DNA from: VRUE01 sp963703335
GTDB taxonomy: Bacteria > Actinomycetota > Thermoleophilia > Solirubrobacterales > 70-9
Assembly: GCA_963703335.1 (NCBI GenBank)
Contig: OY969812.1
Span: forward strand, 2,232,001-2,296,000
DNA: 64,000 bases
Reading direction: 5' to 3'
Shown here in pieces: positions 24,552-31,441 of this stretch. Every line of letters begins with the position of its first letter. The stretch's first letter is position 1. Both the position numbers and the translations under genes were made by a program. Below the pieces are notes generated by a model that saw nothing but the letters and a program-made list of their open reading frames with translations, was not told the DNA's origin and made no database searches.

Positions 24552-24966
24552 GTTCGACCCCGCCGTCCTCGGTGATCGTCCAGTGCGGGTTGTGTGCGAC
24601 CTCCCAGGGGTGGCCGTCAGGGTCGATGAAGACCGCGGAGTAGCCGCCCCAGAACGTTTCGGCGGGCTCGCGGCCGATCGTCGCGCCGGCGCCGCGTGCC
24701 TCCTCGATCACCGCGTCGACCTCACCCGGCGAGCCGAGATTGAGCGCCAGGGTGATGCCGCCCCAACCGCCGCTGTCTTTTACGCAACTGTCCTCGGCGA
24801 GGCGCCCTCGGTCCCAGAGGGCGACGACCATTCCCCCGCCCGCCTGGAAGAAGACGACGTCGTCCTCGGGTTCGGCTCCGGTCGTCCAGCCGAGCGCTTA
24901 GTAGAAGCGGCGCGCCCGCCCGAGATCTCCCGTGCCGAGGGTGACCAGGCTGACGCGCTGCTTCAC
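24541..24966 (-). pseudogene. VOC (glyoxalase-like) gene interrupted by an in-frame stop
   Basis: Reading from GTG 24966 gives VKQRVSLVTLGTGDLGRARRFY and then TAA (24900-24898). The same frame continues without another stop as ALGWTTGAEPEDDVVFFQAGGG, then MVVALWDRG, and later EVDAVIEEARGAGATIGREP and FIDPDGHPWEVAHN, to the stop at 24541. The protein is a standard single-domain VOC fold of about 141 residues, and the stop sits where the family normally has the Glu or Gln that follows FY. No frame change is needed, so this is a single nonsense change, or a sequencing error. Restarting after the stop would lose the first beta strand. Confidence 0.8.
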
Positions 24967-24973
24967 GGTTGGA

Positions 24974-25495
24974 TCAGGCGGCAGGTCCCGCCGGCGGCGG
25001 ACCACCGGCCGGTGGCTCGGTCGCCTCCGGCTGCTCGGGCAGGGGTGGGGGGAGAGGGTCGGCGGGCGCCGGCGGGGCCAGTTCGCCCTCGATCGAGTCG
25101 GCTTCGGCCTCCCAGACCTTGTTCAGCTCGACCTGGATGTAGGCCCAGAGCGCGGGGGAGATGAGGATGTAGAGGATGATCGCGATCCAGCCGTTGAGCG
25201 GCTCCTGGCCGGCGAGGCGGGAGGCGCCCATGGCGCGCTTGGTGCCGCGCCAGTAGGTGATCAGCGCCGGGACGATGATGAGCCCGCCCGGGAACAGGGC
25301 CAAGACGGAGTTGGTCGGGTTCTGGCCGAGGTCGTACCCCTTCGCTTTGCCGTAATCGCGCAACTCGCGGTTGATTCGGTACCACCAGACCAGGTGGTAG
25401 ATGCCGAGCGTAATGATCGGCAAAAGCGCCGCTGCCCAGGGGCTGCGGACCTTCACCCGGTCCTGGCTCCCCCGAATCTGCATTTCGTACGCCAT
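24974..25495 (-). CDS. DUF4234 membrane protein
   Basis: The 173-residue protein contains the DUF4234 pattern RSPWAAALLPIITLGIYHLV, then WWYRINRELRDYGKAKG, followed by two or three membrane helices (VLALFPGGLIIVPALITYW; GWIAIILYILISPALWAYIQ) and a Pro/Ala/Glu-rich cytosolic tail. The RI/LRDYG motif after the first helix is characteristic. The function of the family is unknown; it is a small inner-membrane protein. An alternative ATG lies four codons downstream. It ends 8 nt before the GTG start of the decayed VOC gene. Confidence 0.87.
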   Translation of the reverse strand: MAYEMQIRGSQDRVKVRSPWAAALLPIITLGIYHLVWWYRINRELRDYGKAKGYDLGQNPTNSVLALFPGGLIIVPALITYWRGTKRAMGASRLAGQEPLNGWIAIILYILISPALWAYIQVELNKVWEAEADSIEGELAPPAPADPLPPPLPEQPEATEPPAGGPPPAGPAA

Positions 25496-25605
25496 CTAAC
25501 CCCTCGTTTCTCCCTGCATCGGATAGGTCGCGAAGACACTAACTGACGTCCGGCGGGAAATCACTCATTCGTGGGCCGTTCGTCGACGGCCGCGATAATC
25601 GACTC

Positions 25606-25895
25606 ATGAGCGAGGAGGAGATCCTGCGGAGCGCCTACAGGGCCTTCAACGCGCGGGACGTCGAGGCGGCGATCGCGTTGATGCACCAGAACGTCGATTG
25701 GCCAAACGCCTGGGAGGGCGGTCGCGTGGTGGGACGCGCGGCGGTTCGCGATTAACTGGACCCGACAGTTCGAATGACGACGCGCGGAGCGGGGAGAGAC
25801 TCTCCCAGGGCTCGGTCCGGCACCGTTACCGGATCGAGGCCGATCTGATCGTCCGGATGGATGTGATGGAGGAGCTCGAGCCGGACGCGGCCTAG
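25606..25895 (+). pseudogene. Decayed SnoaL-like (NTF2 fold) gene
   Basis: From ATG 25606 the frame reads MSEEEILRSAYRAFNARDVE, then AAIALMHQNVDWPNAWEGGR and VVGRAAVRD, a clear SnoaL-like N-terminus, and stops at TAA 25753. Removing one A in GATTAACTGG restores DYWTRQFE, the expected next motif, which then meets TGA. A third frame carries the family C-terminus, GSVRHRYRIEADLIVRMDV, up to 25895. About 30-40 residues that normally lie between are missing. The gene therefore has a 1-nt insertion plus a deletion with a second frame change. Confidence 0.8.
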
Positions 25896-26326
25896 CCGCC
25901 GGCGATCGCGTCGAGATCCTTCGGCCTGAGCAGCGCGACGAGAGTGTTGCCGTCGACGATGGCCAGGCCGCCCTTGCGCAGCTTGACGTTGCCACCTGTC
26001 AAGCGCGCCACCTCGGAGGAGAAGTCGGGCTCGTGGCCGACGAGGAGGATGTCGCCGCAACCGGCCGCGAGAGCGAGAGAGTCGAACGGTCCGCCGCGCA
26101 ACTCCTCGGCGACCTCCGGCTCGACGTCGAGCGCTTCGCAAGCAAGGCGGGCGGTGTCCGCGGCCCGAACCTTTGGGCTCGTCAGACAGGCGTCGGGTTT
26201 GACCCCGAGAGCCGCCAGCGCTCGTCCCGCTGCCCGCGCCTGGCGCTCGCCCTTGGGCGTGAGCCGCCGTGCGGCATCATCGCCGGTGCCTTCCTCGGCA
26301 TCTCCGTGTCTGAGCAGGTAGATCAA
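25892..26326 (-). CDS. sixA: SixA-like phosphohistidine phosphatase
   Basis: The 144-residue histidine phosphatase starts at TTG 26326. The catalytic motif is YLLRHGDAEEG at residues 3-13, the second basic site is LTSPKVRAADTARLA, and the second His is in ILLVGHEPDFSSEVARL. Length and motif order match SixA, which removes phosphate from histidine phosphotransfer domains. A role on small-molecule phosphates is also possible. It follows the amidase-2 gene by 11 nt. The end overlaps the decayed SnoaL gene by 4 nt, on the opposite strand. Confidence 0.88.
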   Translation of the reverse strand: MIYLLRHGDAEEGTGDDAARRLTPKGERQARAAGRALAALGVKPDACLTSPKVRAADTARLACEALDVEPEVAEELRGGPFDSLALAAGCGDILLVGHEPDFSSEVARLTGGNVKLRKGGLAIVDGNTLVALLRPKDLDAIAGG

Positions 26327-26337
26327 GTCGCTCTATT

Positions 26338-27030
26338 TCAGCAGCCACCGAGGTGCCGCAGCCTGTGGCGATAGGTCCGCATGGAGCGGTGACGCCAGTC
26401 GCCGTGCGTCTGCCGCTTGAGGCTTGCGACCCGCTCGCGGTGGTAGGGCGAGGAGAGGCTCTCCGCGTGGCCGATCACGTTGCGGAGCTTGATCTGGAAG
26501 CGGCAACGCAGGTAACGAGTCAGTCGCAGCGAGGCGTGCATCTGTCGCCGGTTGCCCAGCACTTCTTCATCGCTGAACCCAGTGTGCTCGATCCCGATCG
26601 CCGTCCAGTTGAGTCCCACCGTGTGCCGGCAGCGAATCCTCGTCGAGACCAGCTTGAAGATCCTGCCCGATCCCGAGACCACGAAGTGCGCGCAGACGTT
26701 TGGCAGCTCGTGCAGCTCCGGGTCTCGCACATCGGGCGCAAAGGTGTTGTAGACGGCCGCCACGCTGCTCGTTTCGGCCCAGTGCTCGACGATCACTCGC
26801 GGACGTTTGAGGCGCCAGGTTTGTTCTCCGTAGTGGCGCACCGAATAAGCCGCCATCTCGCGCTTCCGCTTCGGCCCGAACGGAATGAGGTGACGGACGA
26901 TGTGCGGACGCTCCACGCGCACAGTGTGCGACGTGGCCGTGCGACTGCTTGGATCAGCGGACGCTCGACGGGTGGCCAAGCCACTCGCGATGACGCAAAG
27001 GAGAACCAGAACCCAGAGGCCAGCTTTCAT
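26338..27030 (-). CDS. Secreted N-acetylmuramoyl-L-alanine amidase (amidase_2/AmpD-like)
   Basis: 230 residues starting with a signal peptide, MKAGLWVLVLLCVIASGLA, cleaved near RASA. The fold follows: IVEHWAETSSVAAVYNTFA with the first metal His, LPNVCAHFVVSGSGRIFKLV, RCRHTVGLNWTAIGIEHTGF, and RNVIGHAESLSSPYHRE with the second His. These match zinc-dependent peptidoglycan amidases; the third ligand (Asp/Cys) was not placed with certainty. The C-terminus is rich in Arg and His. It probably cuts muramoyl-peptide bonds outside the membrane. It is upstream of sixA with 11 nt between. Confidence 0.82.
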   Translation of the reverse strand: MKAGLWVLVLLCVIASGLATRRASADPSSRTATSHTVRVERPHIVRHLIPFGPKRKREMAAYSVRHYGEQTWRLKRPRVIVEHWAETSSVAAVYNTFAPDVRDPELHELPNVCAHFVVSGSGRIFKLVSTRIRCRHTVGLNWTAIGIEHTGFSDEEVLGNRRQMHASLRLTRYLRCRFQIKLRNVIGHAESLSSPYHRERVASLKRQTHGDWRHRSMRTYRHRLRHLGGC

Positions 27031-27073
27031 GGCCCACTAGTTTGCCGAGGTTCTCCCTTCGTGCGCCCGAGGT

Positions 27074-27604
27074 TTACAGGTTGCGGACCCGTCGGCCGAT
27101 CTCGCGGTCCTGCGGATAACCAGCGGACTCCCAGAACCTTCCCGCCACCTCATCGTCAAAGGCGACCAACGCGGTCACGCGGCGCGCGCCAAACTGACGC
27201 AGGTGCTCCTCGCCCGCCCGCGTCAGCGCAAGTCCGATGCCTTCCCGCCGATATCCATCGCGGACGGCGAGCCGGTACATGTTTCCCCGCCATCCGTCCC
27301 AGGCCGCGATCAGCGCCCCGACGATCTCCCCCTTTTGCTCCGCTACCAAAAGGGCGGCCGGGGAGTCGGTGATCAAGCGCTCGACCTCGTCGAGACGGTC
27401 GGGCGTGCTTGCGTGCCCGCTGCGAGCTTGCGCCCATAGCTCCAGCACTGCGGGCGCGTCGGGCTTCTTGCAGCGCCGAATCTTGATTCCCTCCTCGGTC
27501 AAGCGCGAAGCATACGTTGCGCTTCCAGCAGCGAGCCGCAGCGGCGCATGGCCAGCTGCGGCTCGAGGGCCATGCTGCTCCACGACTATTTCTATGGGTA
27601 TCAC
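27074..27604 (-). CDS. GNAT family N-acetyltransferase
   Basis: Up to 176 residues. The conserved part begins at IKIRRCKKPDAPAVLELW, with acetyl-CoA-binding MYRLAVRDGYRREGIGLAL followed by TRAGEEHLRQFGARRVTALV and the end FWESAGYPQDREIGRRVRNL. The GIGxAL loop lacks the second Gly of the canonical GxGxxL but keeps the arginine-rich QRRG-like lead (YRREG). The 34 residues before LTEEG are atypical, so a TTG at 27502 may be the true start. The acceptor is unknown. It is transcribed away from the 27656 gene. Confidence 0.82.
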   Translation of the reverse strand: MIPIEIVVEQHGPRAAAGHAPLRLAAGSATYASRLTEEGIKIRRCKKPDAPAVLELWAQARSGHASTPDRLDEVERLITDSPAALLVAEQKGEIVGALIAAWDGWRGNMYRLAVRDGYRREGIGLALTRAGEEHLRQFGARRVTALVAFDDEVAGRFWESAGYPQDREIGRRVRNL

Positions 27605-27655
27605 TGGGGTTCTTTATAGGCTGCCGATCCCTTAAACCAACCACGAAGGGCAAAA

Positions 27656-27901
27656 ATGGCAATCGATCAGACGGCTCTTGGCCAGCAGACTCAAGCGCTC
27701 ATGGAGGAGATCGAAAACGATCCCGACATCCCGGACGAGGGACAGATCGGGCGGGTGATCATGATCGTCGAGGTGCTCGGGACGACCGGCGACGAGAACT
27801 CAATCAATCTCAGGGTCAACACCGGGGCGGCCCCTCATGTCGCGATCGGCTTTTTGGAGGTCGCGAAGCAGATGCAGCTAACAATGATGGGCCTTGGCTA
27901 G
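27656..27901 (+). CDS. Small acidic protein of unknown function
   Basis: 81 residues from ATG 27656. No family was recognised. The composition is acidic in the first half (MEEIENDPDIPDEGQIG), then a beta-rich segment (RVIMIVEVLGTTGDENSINL), and the protein ends in IGFLEVAKQMQLTMMGLG. It has no signal peptide, membrane helix or Cys. Codon use resembles that of its neighbours and no antisense gene explains the frame, so it is probably real. The surrounding sequence gives no functional clue. Confidence 0.55.
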   Translation: MAIDQTALGQQTQALMEEIENDPDIPDEGQIGRVIMIVEVLGTTGDENSINLRVNTGAAPHVAIGFLEVAKQMQLTMMGLG

Positions 27902-28012
27902 CTGAATCACGGAATGGCCTCGGCAGCGGCAAACTGACTCACTGCCGATCAGCGCAACCGCAACCTGGCATAGCGCTGCGCTCCCCGTGCTCACGCGCGC
28001 AGCATAGGCGGC

Positions 28013-29128
28013 TCAGGCGTCGGCGATCCGGGTGATCTCGAGCGACTCGAGCTTCTCGCCTTCGGCCTTATAAGTGACGACCGCCTCGAAGCGGACCGGC
28101 TTTGTCACCGCCGCCCAGAGGTAGTGGTCGTTCCAGTTCCAGTCGAGGACGAACACCTTCGGCCCCGACTCGTGTTCGAGCTCTCCCATTTCCCACTTGG
28201 GGATGAAGTATGAGAGCGAGACGTCGGCTATCCCCTCGACTTCGAGCACCCCGCTGCCCTCCTCGACCCGCGCGTCTGTGACTTCCACATCGCGGAGCTC
28301 GCCGACCTCGTCGATTTCAGCCCCGTCCTCGTCGCCGCTGTAGGGCAGGGTGACTTCGTCGGTGCCGAATTCGAGCACACCGGGGATCACGAAAGAAGGT
28401 GTGTAGCCCGAGAGCACATCGCGCACCTGTGCTTCGAAGTCCTCGTAGAGCTCACCATTGGTGGCGGCGAGGCGGTCCTGAATCTCCTGGCGGACCTGGG
28501 CCGACTCGGGAACGTGCTCTTTGATGAAGGTCGCCACCTCGGGCATCAGGCGCACCTGCTCACGCGGGAGGTTGGCCTGCTCGAGGTCATCCTGCAGGTC
28601 GCTCGCAAGCACCGCCGGTTCATCCTTGTTCTCGGCGAAATCGCCGTGATTTTCGGAGACCAGGACGACCTCGTCGCGCTCGGCGAGGGCGAGGACGTTG
28701 TGCCAGATCAGCGTGTCCCGGTAGCCGGCGTCGCTCTTCTTGAATGGTTTGCGCCGTTTCAGCGCTCGCTCGACGATCTCCGACTCGGGGATCCCCGGCA
28801 GGTCGGGCACCTCGGCGCCCACGTCCTCGAGCAGCTCGCGCAGCCTCTTCTCGTACGCTTCTACCAGAGCCCCAATGTCGAACTCCGGCATCGGTGCCGG
28901 AACCTTCAGCTGCTCGAGTCGTTCGAGCGGCTTCTGAGAGCGATCGGCAAGCGACTCGGCGGCCGCCTCGATCTCCTCTCGGTAGAGGTTGACGGTCTCG
29001 AGCACAACCAGCTCGGGCACCGCGAGGGTGAAGCTGCCTGCCTTTGCCTGCGTACGAACCAGCCGCAGGCGCGGGCGGTCCATGTGGAAGTCGTGAAAGA
29101 GGACGTTTGAGTCGAGGGCCAGGATCAT
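28013..29128 (-). CDS. PIN-domain protein (DUF4935-like) with a C-terminal extra domain
   Basis: 371 residues. The N-terminal PIN nuclease domain shows LALDSNVLFHD with the first acidic residue, VPELVVLETVNLYREEIEAA, and the DUF4935-type core KPFKKSDAGYRDTLIWHNVL, then DEVVLVSENHGDF. The second half (from about 210) is a helical linker and a beta-rich domain with FVIPGVLEFGTDEVTLPYSG and SYFIPKWEMGELEHE, which I do not recognise. PIN proteins cleave RNA. No antitoxin gene lies beside it, so it may not be a classical toxin. Confidence 0.82.
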   Translation of the reverse strand: MILALDSNVLFHDFHMDRPRLRLVRTQAKAGSFTLAVPELVVLETVNLYREEIEAAAESLADRSQKPLERLEQLKVPAPMPEFDIGALVEAYEKRLRELLEDVGAEVPDLPGIPESEIVERALKRRKPFKKSDAGYRDTLIWHNVLALAERDEVVLVSENHGDFAENKDEPAVLASDLQDDLEQANLPREQVRLMPEVATFIKEHVPESAQVRQEIQDRLAATNGELYEDFEAQVRDVLSGYTPSFVIPGVLEFGTDEVTLPYSGDEDGAEIDEVGELRDVEVTDARVEEGSGVLEVEGIADVSLSYFIPKWEMGELEHESGPKVFVLDWNWNDHYLWAAVTKPVRFEAVVTYKAEGEKLESLEITRIADA

Positions 29129-29147
29129 CGGCTCTCCCTGCTAGTCC

Positions 29148-29183
29148 CTACAACCCCATCAGCTTGCCGAGGATCTCCTTCAT
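29148..29183 (-). pseudogene. Orphan 3' end of an acyl-CoA dehydrogenase gene
   Basis: The last 12 codons read MKEILGKLMGL and stop, matching the end of the intact acyl-CoA dehydrogenase at 30019 (MKEILGKLLGL). Sequence to the right, which should encode GGGTDEV, does not match. The DNA match runs over 29149-29185 with 34 of 37 identical; within the codons one difference is silent and the others give a Leu-to-Met change. It could be a remnant of a paralogue cut off by insertion of the toxin-antitoxin segment. Confidence 0.7.
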
Positions 29184-29353
29184 GAGTTCCGAGCATGGCA
29201 CGGGGGGCACGCGGGGTCGTCCGAGGGCAAGGATGCCCAGCAAATCCGTCTGTTGAGGATGAGGACGATGGCCGACCATGATCAGCGGTGGTCCCGGTGA
29301 TGTGTCCGGATCGTGTCTGCGGGAGCTGCCAGCACGGGCGCTACCATTGCCAC

Positions 29354-29590
29354 GTGGCCGCATCGCCAACCACCCGCGTCGAGATCGACACTGATCTACT
29401 CGACCGTCTGCGCAAGCGCCGTCCTGAGCGGAGCGACCGCGAGCTGCTCGAAAGCGCCGTTCGCATCCAGCTAGGACGCGAGGCAATCGCCCGCGTAAGG
29501 AAGCGCTTTGCCGGCGTGCCGATGGAGGAGATCGAGCGCGAGGCCGTCAAAGCGGTGCACGACGTTCGCCGCGAACACGCCGCCGGTTGA
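29354..29590 (+). CDS. VapB-like antitoxin
   Basis: The 78-residue protein starts at GTG 29354. It opens with a short beta strand, TTRVEIDTDLLDRLRKRRPE, then RSDRELLESAVRIQLGREAI, a ribbon-helix-helix pattern, followed by a basic/acidic helical tail (RKRFAGVPMEEIEREAVKAV). Such antitoxins bind DNA and neutralise a partner PIN toxin. The stop overlaps the toxin TTG (TTGA), the classical coupled organisation. Longer upstream starts give Cys-rich sequence that is probably not translated. The pair lies between two copies of an acyl-CoA dehydrogenase 3' end. Confidence 0.8.
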   Translation: MAASPTTRVEIDTDLLDRLRKRRPERSDRELLESAVRIQLGREAIARVRKRFAGVPMEEIEREAVKAVHDVRREHAAG

Positions 29591-30012
29591 AACGGCTGGT
29601 CATCGACGCCAGCACGCTGGTGTCTGGAATCACCGGCTCGCGCCTCGAGAGTCCGCCTTGCGTGATCTACGACGCGGTTTCGGAGATGAGCGTCGAGGCG
29701 ATCGTCTGCCCGCGCCTGCTGGCCGAGGTTGAGCGTGCGCTGCGAAAGCCCTATTTCCGCGACCTAATTGAGGACCAGGAGATCGCCGAAGCCATCTCGA
29801 TCATTCGCGATGCCGGGATCATGCTCGATGATCCCGCAGATCCTCCACCCGTCCTGCGCGACCCGACTGACGACTACTTGGTCATGCTCGCCCGCGAAGC
29901 TGGTGTGGAGGCGATAGTCACTAGCGATCACGACTTGCTCGATCACACTGGTCTAGATCCCCCGGCGATTGATCCCCGAACGGCTTGCAAGCTGCTTGCG
30001 CTGATCGACTAG
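29587..30012 (+). CDS. PIN-domain toxin, VapC-like (TIGR00305 type)
   Basis: The 141-residue PIN protein starts at TTG 29587: KRLVIDASTLVSGITGSRL, with the first catalytic Asp at residue 7; CPRLLAEVERALRKPYFRD; DPTDDYLVMLAREAG with the acidic pair; and AIVTSDHDLLDH. This order is that of the putative toxin family TIGR00305. It should cleave RNA and be restrained by the overlapping antitoxin. Its stop is 6 nt from the stop of the convergent acyl-CoA dehydrogenase, so there is no room for a terminator. Confidence 0.88.
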   Translation: MKRLVIDASTLVSGITGSRLESPPCVIYDAVSEMSVEAIVCPRLLAEVERALRKPYFRDLIEDQEIAEAISIIRDAGIMLDDPADPPPVLRDPTDDYLVMLAREAGVEAIVTSDHDLLDHTGLDPPAIDPRTACKLLALID

Positions 30013-30018
30013 AACTCG

Positions 30019-31197
30019 TTACAACCCGAGCAGCTTGCCCAGGATCTCCTTCATGACCTCATCCGTCCCGCCGCCGATTGGGCCTAGGCGGGCGTCGCGG
30101 ACGGCTCGCTCTATGCCGTACTCGCGCATGTAGCCGTAGCCGCCGTGGATTTGGAGGGATTGGTCGGCTATCTCGAGGACGGCGCGCTGGGTTACTAGCT
30201 TGGCCATGGTGACGTCTTGGATGCAGTTTTGGCCCTCGTGGAAGAGGCGGAGGGCGTTGTAGGTGAGGGCGCGGGAGGCCTCGGCCTTGGTCGCCATCTC
30301 GGCAACGTGGTGGCGGATTGCCTGGAACTTGCCGATCGGGCGGCCGAACGCTTCGCGGTCGAGGGCGTAGGAGACGGTGGTCTCGATCAGGCGCTGCATC
30401 GCGCCGACGGCACCGATCGCCATCAGCAGCCGCTCCCAGGCGAAGTTGGCCATGATCAGCTTGAAGCCCTCGTTTTCGTCCCCCAGCAGGTTCTCCTCGG
30501 GCACCTCGATGTCGGTGAAGGAGAGCTCGCCGGTGTCGGATGAATGCCAACCCATCTTCTCCAACTTCTGGGCTACCTCGTAACCGGGCATTTCGCGCTC
30601 GAGCACTAGGAAGGAGATGCCCCCGTGGCCCCCCTCCTTCGTCGTCTTCACGGCACAGACGAGGAAGTCGGCGCGGACGCCGTTGGTGATGAAGGTCTTG
30701 GCGCCATTGACGACGTAGCCGCCGTCGACCTTCTCGGCGAAGGTGGAGATGCCGGCGACGTCGGAGCCGGCGCCGGGCTCGGTGATGCCCAGCGCGCCGA
30801 TCTTCTCGCCGGCGATCCCCGGCACCAGCCAGCGCTGCTTCTGCTCCTCGGTGCCGAAGTTGAAGATCGGCGGCATCGCGATCGACGTGTGGGCATTGAG
30901 GCCGGCGGCGACACCGCCGGAGCCACCGCTGCGGGCCAGCTCCTCGACCCAGATCGCGTCATGGAGGTGGGTGCCACCCTGGCCGCCTAGCTCCTCAGGG
31001 AACTTGAGGCCGAGGAAGCCGAGCTCGGCGCAGCGCTTGTAGAGCTCACGCGGGAATTCCCGTGCCTCCTCCCACTCGGCGACGTTGGGTGCAATCTCCT
31101 TGCTGACGAAGCGCTGGACCGTCTCGCGCAGCTCCTCGTGCTCCTCTCCCAAGGGCGGGAGGGTGGCGCGCTGGCCGCTGTCTCGAATGATTTGCAC
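30019..31197 (-). CDS. Acyl-CoA dehydrogenase
   Basis: The 392-residue flavoenzyme starts at GTG 31197. Family marks are GITEPGAGSDVAGISTFAEK, GAKTFITNGVRADFLVC, the SSDTGELSF loop, VSYALDREAFGRPIGKFQAI and the C-terminal QIHGGYGYMREYGIERAVRD, then PIGGGTDEVMKEILG. It oxidises an acyl-CoA to trans-2-enoyl-CoA, passing electrons to ETF. The region that carries the catalytic Glu in short-chain members (GYMREY.IER) is conserved. No ribosome site precedes the GTG. Its 3' terminal 37 nt are repeated at 29149 beyond the toxin-antitoxin pair. Confidence 0.96.
   Translation of the reverse strand: MQIIRDSGQRATLPPLGEEHEELRETVQRFVSKEIAPNVAEWEEAREFPRELYKRCAELGFLGLKFPEELGGQGGTHLHDAIWVEELARSGGSGGVAAGLNAHTSIAMPPIFNFGTEEQKQRWLVPGIAGEKIGALGITEPGAGSDVAGISTFAEKVDGGYVVNGAKTFITNGVRADFLVCAVKTTKEGGHGGISFLVLEREMPGYEVAQKLEKMGWHSSDTGELSFTDIEVPEENLLGDENEGFKLIMANFAWERLLMAIGAVGAMQRLIETTVSYALDREAFGRPIGKFQAIRHHVAEMATKAEASRALTYNALRLFHEGQNCIQDVTMAKLVTQRAVLEIADQSLQIHGGYGYMREYGIERAVRDARLGPIGGGTDEVMKEILGKLLGL
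30020..30056. repeat. Direct repeat of the acyl-CoA dehydrogenase 3' end (right copy)
   Basis: This 37-nt segment is 34/37 identical, in the same orientation, to 29149-29185. The two copies are 871 bp apart and bracket the vapBC-like pair. One copy is the true gene end and the other is an orphan, as happens when an element integrates at a gene 3' end. Confidence 0.7.
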
Positions 31198-31251
31198 TTT
31201 CGTTACAGTTGAGGTGTGTTGTCTGCGCTACCGCCTGGTAGCGTCGCCGGC

Positions 31252-31431
31252 ATGGAGCGAACCATGTGGACCGATGAGCGACTGAATGACCTGGCACACA
31301 AAGTAGACGCGGGATTCGACCGCGTCGACCAGGACATGCGTGAGCTGAGGACGGCGGTGCACCAGCTCTGGGGATCGACGATCGTCGGGTTCCTGGTTGT
31401 GATTGCCACGGTGATCGCAACCAATAGCTGA
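31252..31431 (+). CDS. Small coiled-coil membrane protein
   Basis: From ATG 31252 the product has 59 residues: a heptad-like helix (LNDLAHKVDAGFDRVDQDMR, then ELRTAVHQLWGS) and a C-terminal membrane helix (TIVGFLVVIATVIATNS). This arrangement, with the repeated VDxGFxRVDxxM phrase, is common in actinobacterial tail-anchored proteins of unknown function. An earlier start at 31216 would add a non-conserved leader. It is divergent from one acyl-CoA dehydrogenase gene and convergent with the next (stops 10 nt apart). No partner can be named. Confidence 0.65.
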   Translation: MERTMWTDERLNDLAHKVDAGFDRVDQDMRELRTAVHQLWGSTIVGFLVVIATVIATNS

Positions 31432-31441
31432 CTCGCGTCCC

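Noticed and set aside
27902..28012. Terminator hairpin between the 81-aa gene and the PIN gene
   Set aside because: Only a weak GCTGCGC/GCGCAGC pairing with a long loop and no T-run is present.
29288..29353. Longer N-terminus for the VapB-like antitoxin
   Set aside because: The extra 22 residues are Cys/His-rich and unlike antitoxins; GTG 29354 gives the normal ribbon-helix-helix start.
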